6,123 nt of DNA from Verrucomicrobiota bacterium (GTDB lineage: Bacteria; Verrucomicrobiota; Verrucomicrobiia; Chthoniobacterales; UBA10450), in NCBI GenBank assembly GCA_003219355.1, contig QHOQ01000151.1, forward strand, positions 1-6,123, read 5' to 3'. Position 1 is the stretch's first letter; each line of letters opens with the position of its first letter. Below the pieces are notes generated by a model that ran no database searches, was not told the DNA's origin, and saw only the letters and a list, made by a program, of their open reading frames with translations. Shown piece after piece: positions 5,739 through 6,123 of the stretch. Position numbers and translations under genes: made by a program.

Positions 5739-6123
5739 AATACGGATTTTTTTAAGACGCCATCGTAGCCCTGCGAATATGCCGTGAAAACGTCCTCCAT
5801 GTCGGGTTCCACCCAGCGCTCCCCTAACAAACGAAGATCTGGAAAGGGCCAGTTCTCGCGCCATCTCGCCATCAATTTCTCCGGTTCCTTTGCGTAAAGG
5901 CGAAGACTGCCGCTGCGCAAGGAAACGCCCAGCAGTTCGGGCTGATCTCGCAGCCGCACCAGTGCGGGCATGAGTGGTTCGACATCGATCTCGAGCAAGC
6001 GAGCGCGAAAGCTCGATTTCAAAGCGCGCGGCGAAGCCTTCGCCAGCAGGCGCCCACTTTCGATGAAACCGACTTCCGTACACCGCTCTACCTCGTCCAT
6101 GTAATGCGTCGTAACAAAAATTG
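5735..6123 (-). CDS. ABC transporter ATP-binding protein, C-terminal part (5' partial)
   Basis: The gene enters from the right edge; 128 residues are visible before TGA at 5737-5735. The first residues, IFVTTHYMDEVERC, contain the H-loop (switch) histidine in TTHYMDE, typical of ATPases paired with ABC-2 permeases, followed by GFIESGRLLAKASPRALK. The remaining ~95 residues form the C-terminal extension seen in DrrA/YbhF/CcmA-type subunits and end with EPDMEDVFTA, equivalent to the usual P-S-L/M-E-D-V-F motif. Walker A, Q-loop, signature and Walker B lie outside the window, so it cannot be told whether the full protein has one or two nucleotide-binding domains. It energises the permease encoded next, with which it overlaps by 4 nt. 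The final codons, LKKSVL, include a run of seven A residues. Confidence 0.93.
   Translation of the reverse strand, partial: IFVTTHYMDEVERCTEVGFIESGRLLAKASPRALKSSFRARLLEIDVEPLMPALVRLRDQPELLGVSLRSGSLRLYAKEPEKLMARWRENWPFPDLRLLGERWVEPDMEDVFTAYSQGYDGVLKKSVL
5747..5753 (-). other. A_AAA_AAA heptamer at the ATPase-permease junction
   Basis: In the ATPase frame the codons TTA AAA AAA TCC place seven consecutive A residues in the X_XXY_YYZ phase of a -1 slippery site. A -1 shift continues as ATC CGT ATT ATG, directly in the permease frame. The heptamer lies 8 nt before the permease ATG. Whether it is used is not known. Confidence 0.4.

Noticed and set aside
5739..6083. N-terminal extension of the ABC-2 permease giving a 510-residue protein
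   Set aside because: These 115 codons overlap the ATPase gene, whose own frame shows family motifs (TTHYMDE, EPDMEDVF). The extension is Arg/Ser/Ala-rich without family similarity, and the true permease N-terminus starts at 5738.

Overview
This is a moderately GC-rich bacterial chromosome segment, compactly packed and devoted mostly to the cell envelope. Signal peptides, an outer-membrane beta-barrel ending in Phe and a kinase resembling lipopolysaccharide kinases point to a diderm (Gram-negative-type) bacterium. The barrel resembles, from memory, the DUF6268-type barrels common in Verrucomicrobiota. The mixture of good, weak and absent Shine-Dalgarno (SD) sequences would fit that phylum, but the assignment is an inference. 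There are no rRNA or tRNA genes, insertion sequences or CRISPR arrays.

Left part (1-1211, plus strand): the C-terminal end of a UPF0173 metallo-beta-lactamase-fold hydrolase, then a kinase-fold protein (HGD...N and DFE motifs) resembling small-molecule or lipopolysaccharide kinases. The kinase reading frame runs 169 bp into the 3' end of the convergent gene, and its last ~55 residues look like antisense read-through.

Middle-left (1043-2819, minus strand): a probable two-gene unit, a PAP2-superfamily lipid phosphatase followed by a polytopic membrane protein of the HpnL / lysylphosphatidylglycerol-synthase transmembrane family. Both handle membrane lipids. Between this unit and the next plus-strand gene lies about 360 bp of non-coding DNA. 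It holds a candidate promoter, a short ORF with a strong SD, and an 8-bp inverted repeat just upstream of the barrel gene.

Right part (3181-6123): a secreted outer-membrane beta-barrel on the plus strand meets, tail to tail with a 4-nt overlap of stop codons, a minus-strand operon entering from the right edge. That operon encodes an ABC ATPase (C-terminal part only), an ABC-2 permease joined to it by an ATGA overlap, and a small exported SCP2-type lipid-binding domain protein.

Most notable are (i) the pairing of an ABC-2 exporter with a signal-peptide-bearing SCP2 domain, suggesting a lipid export or carrier module, and (ii) a perfect A_AAA_AAA slippery heptamer at the end of the ATPase gene whose -1 frame leads straight into the permease.
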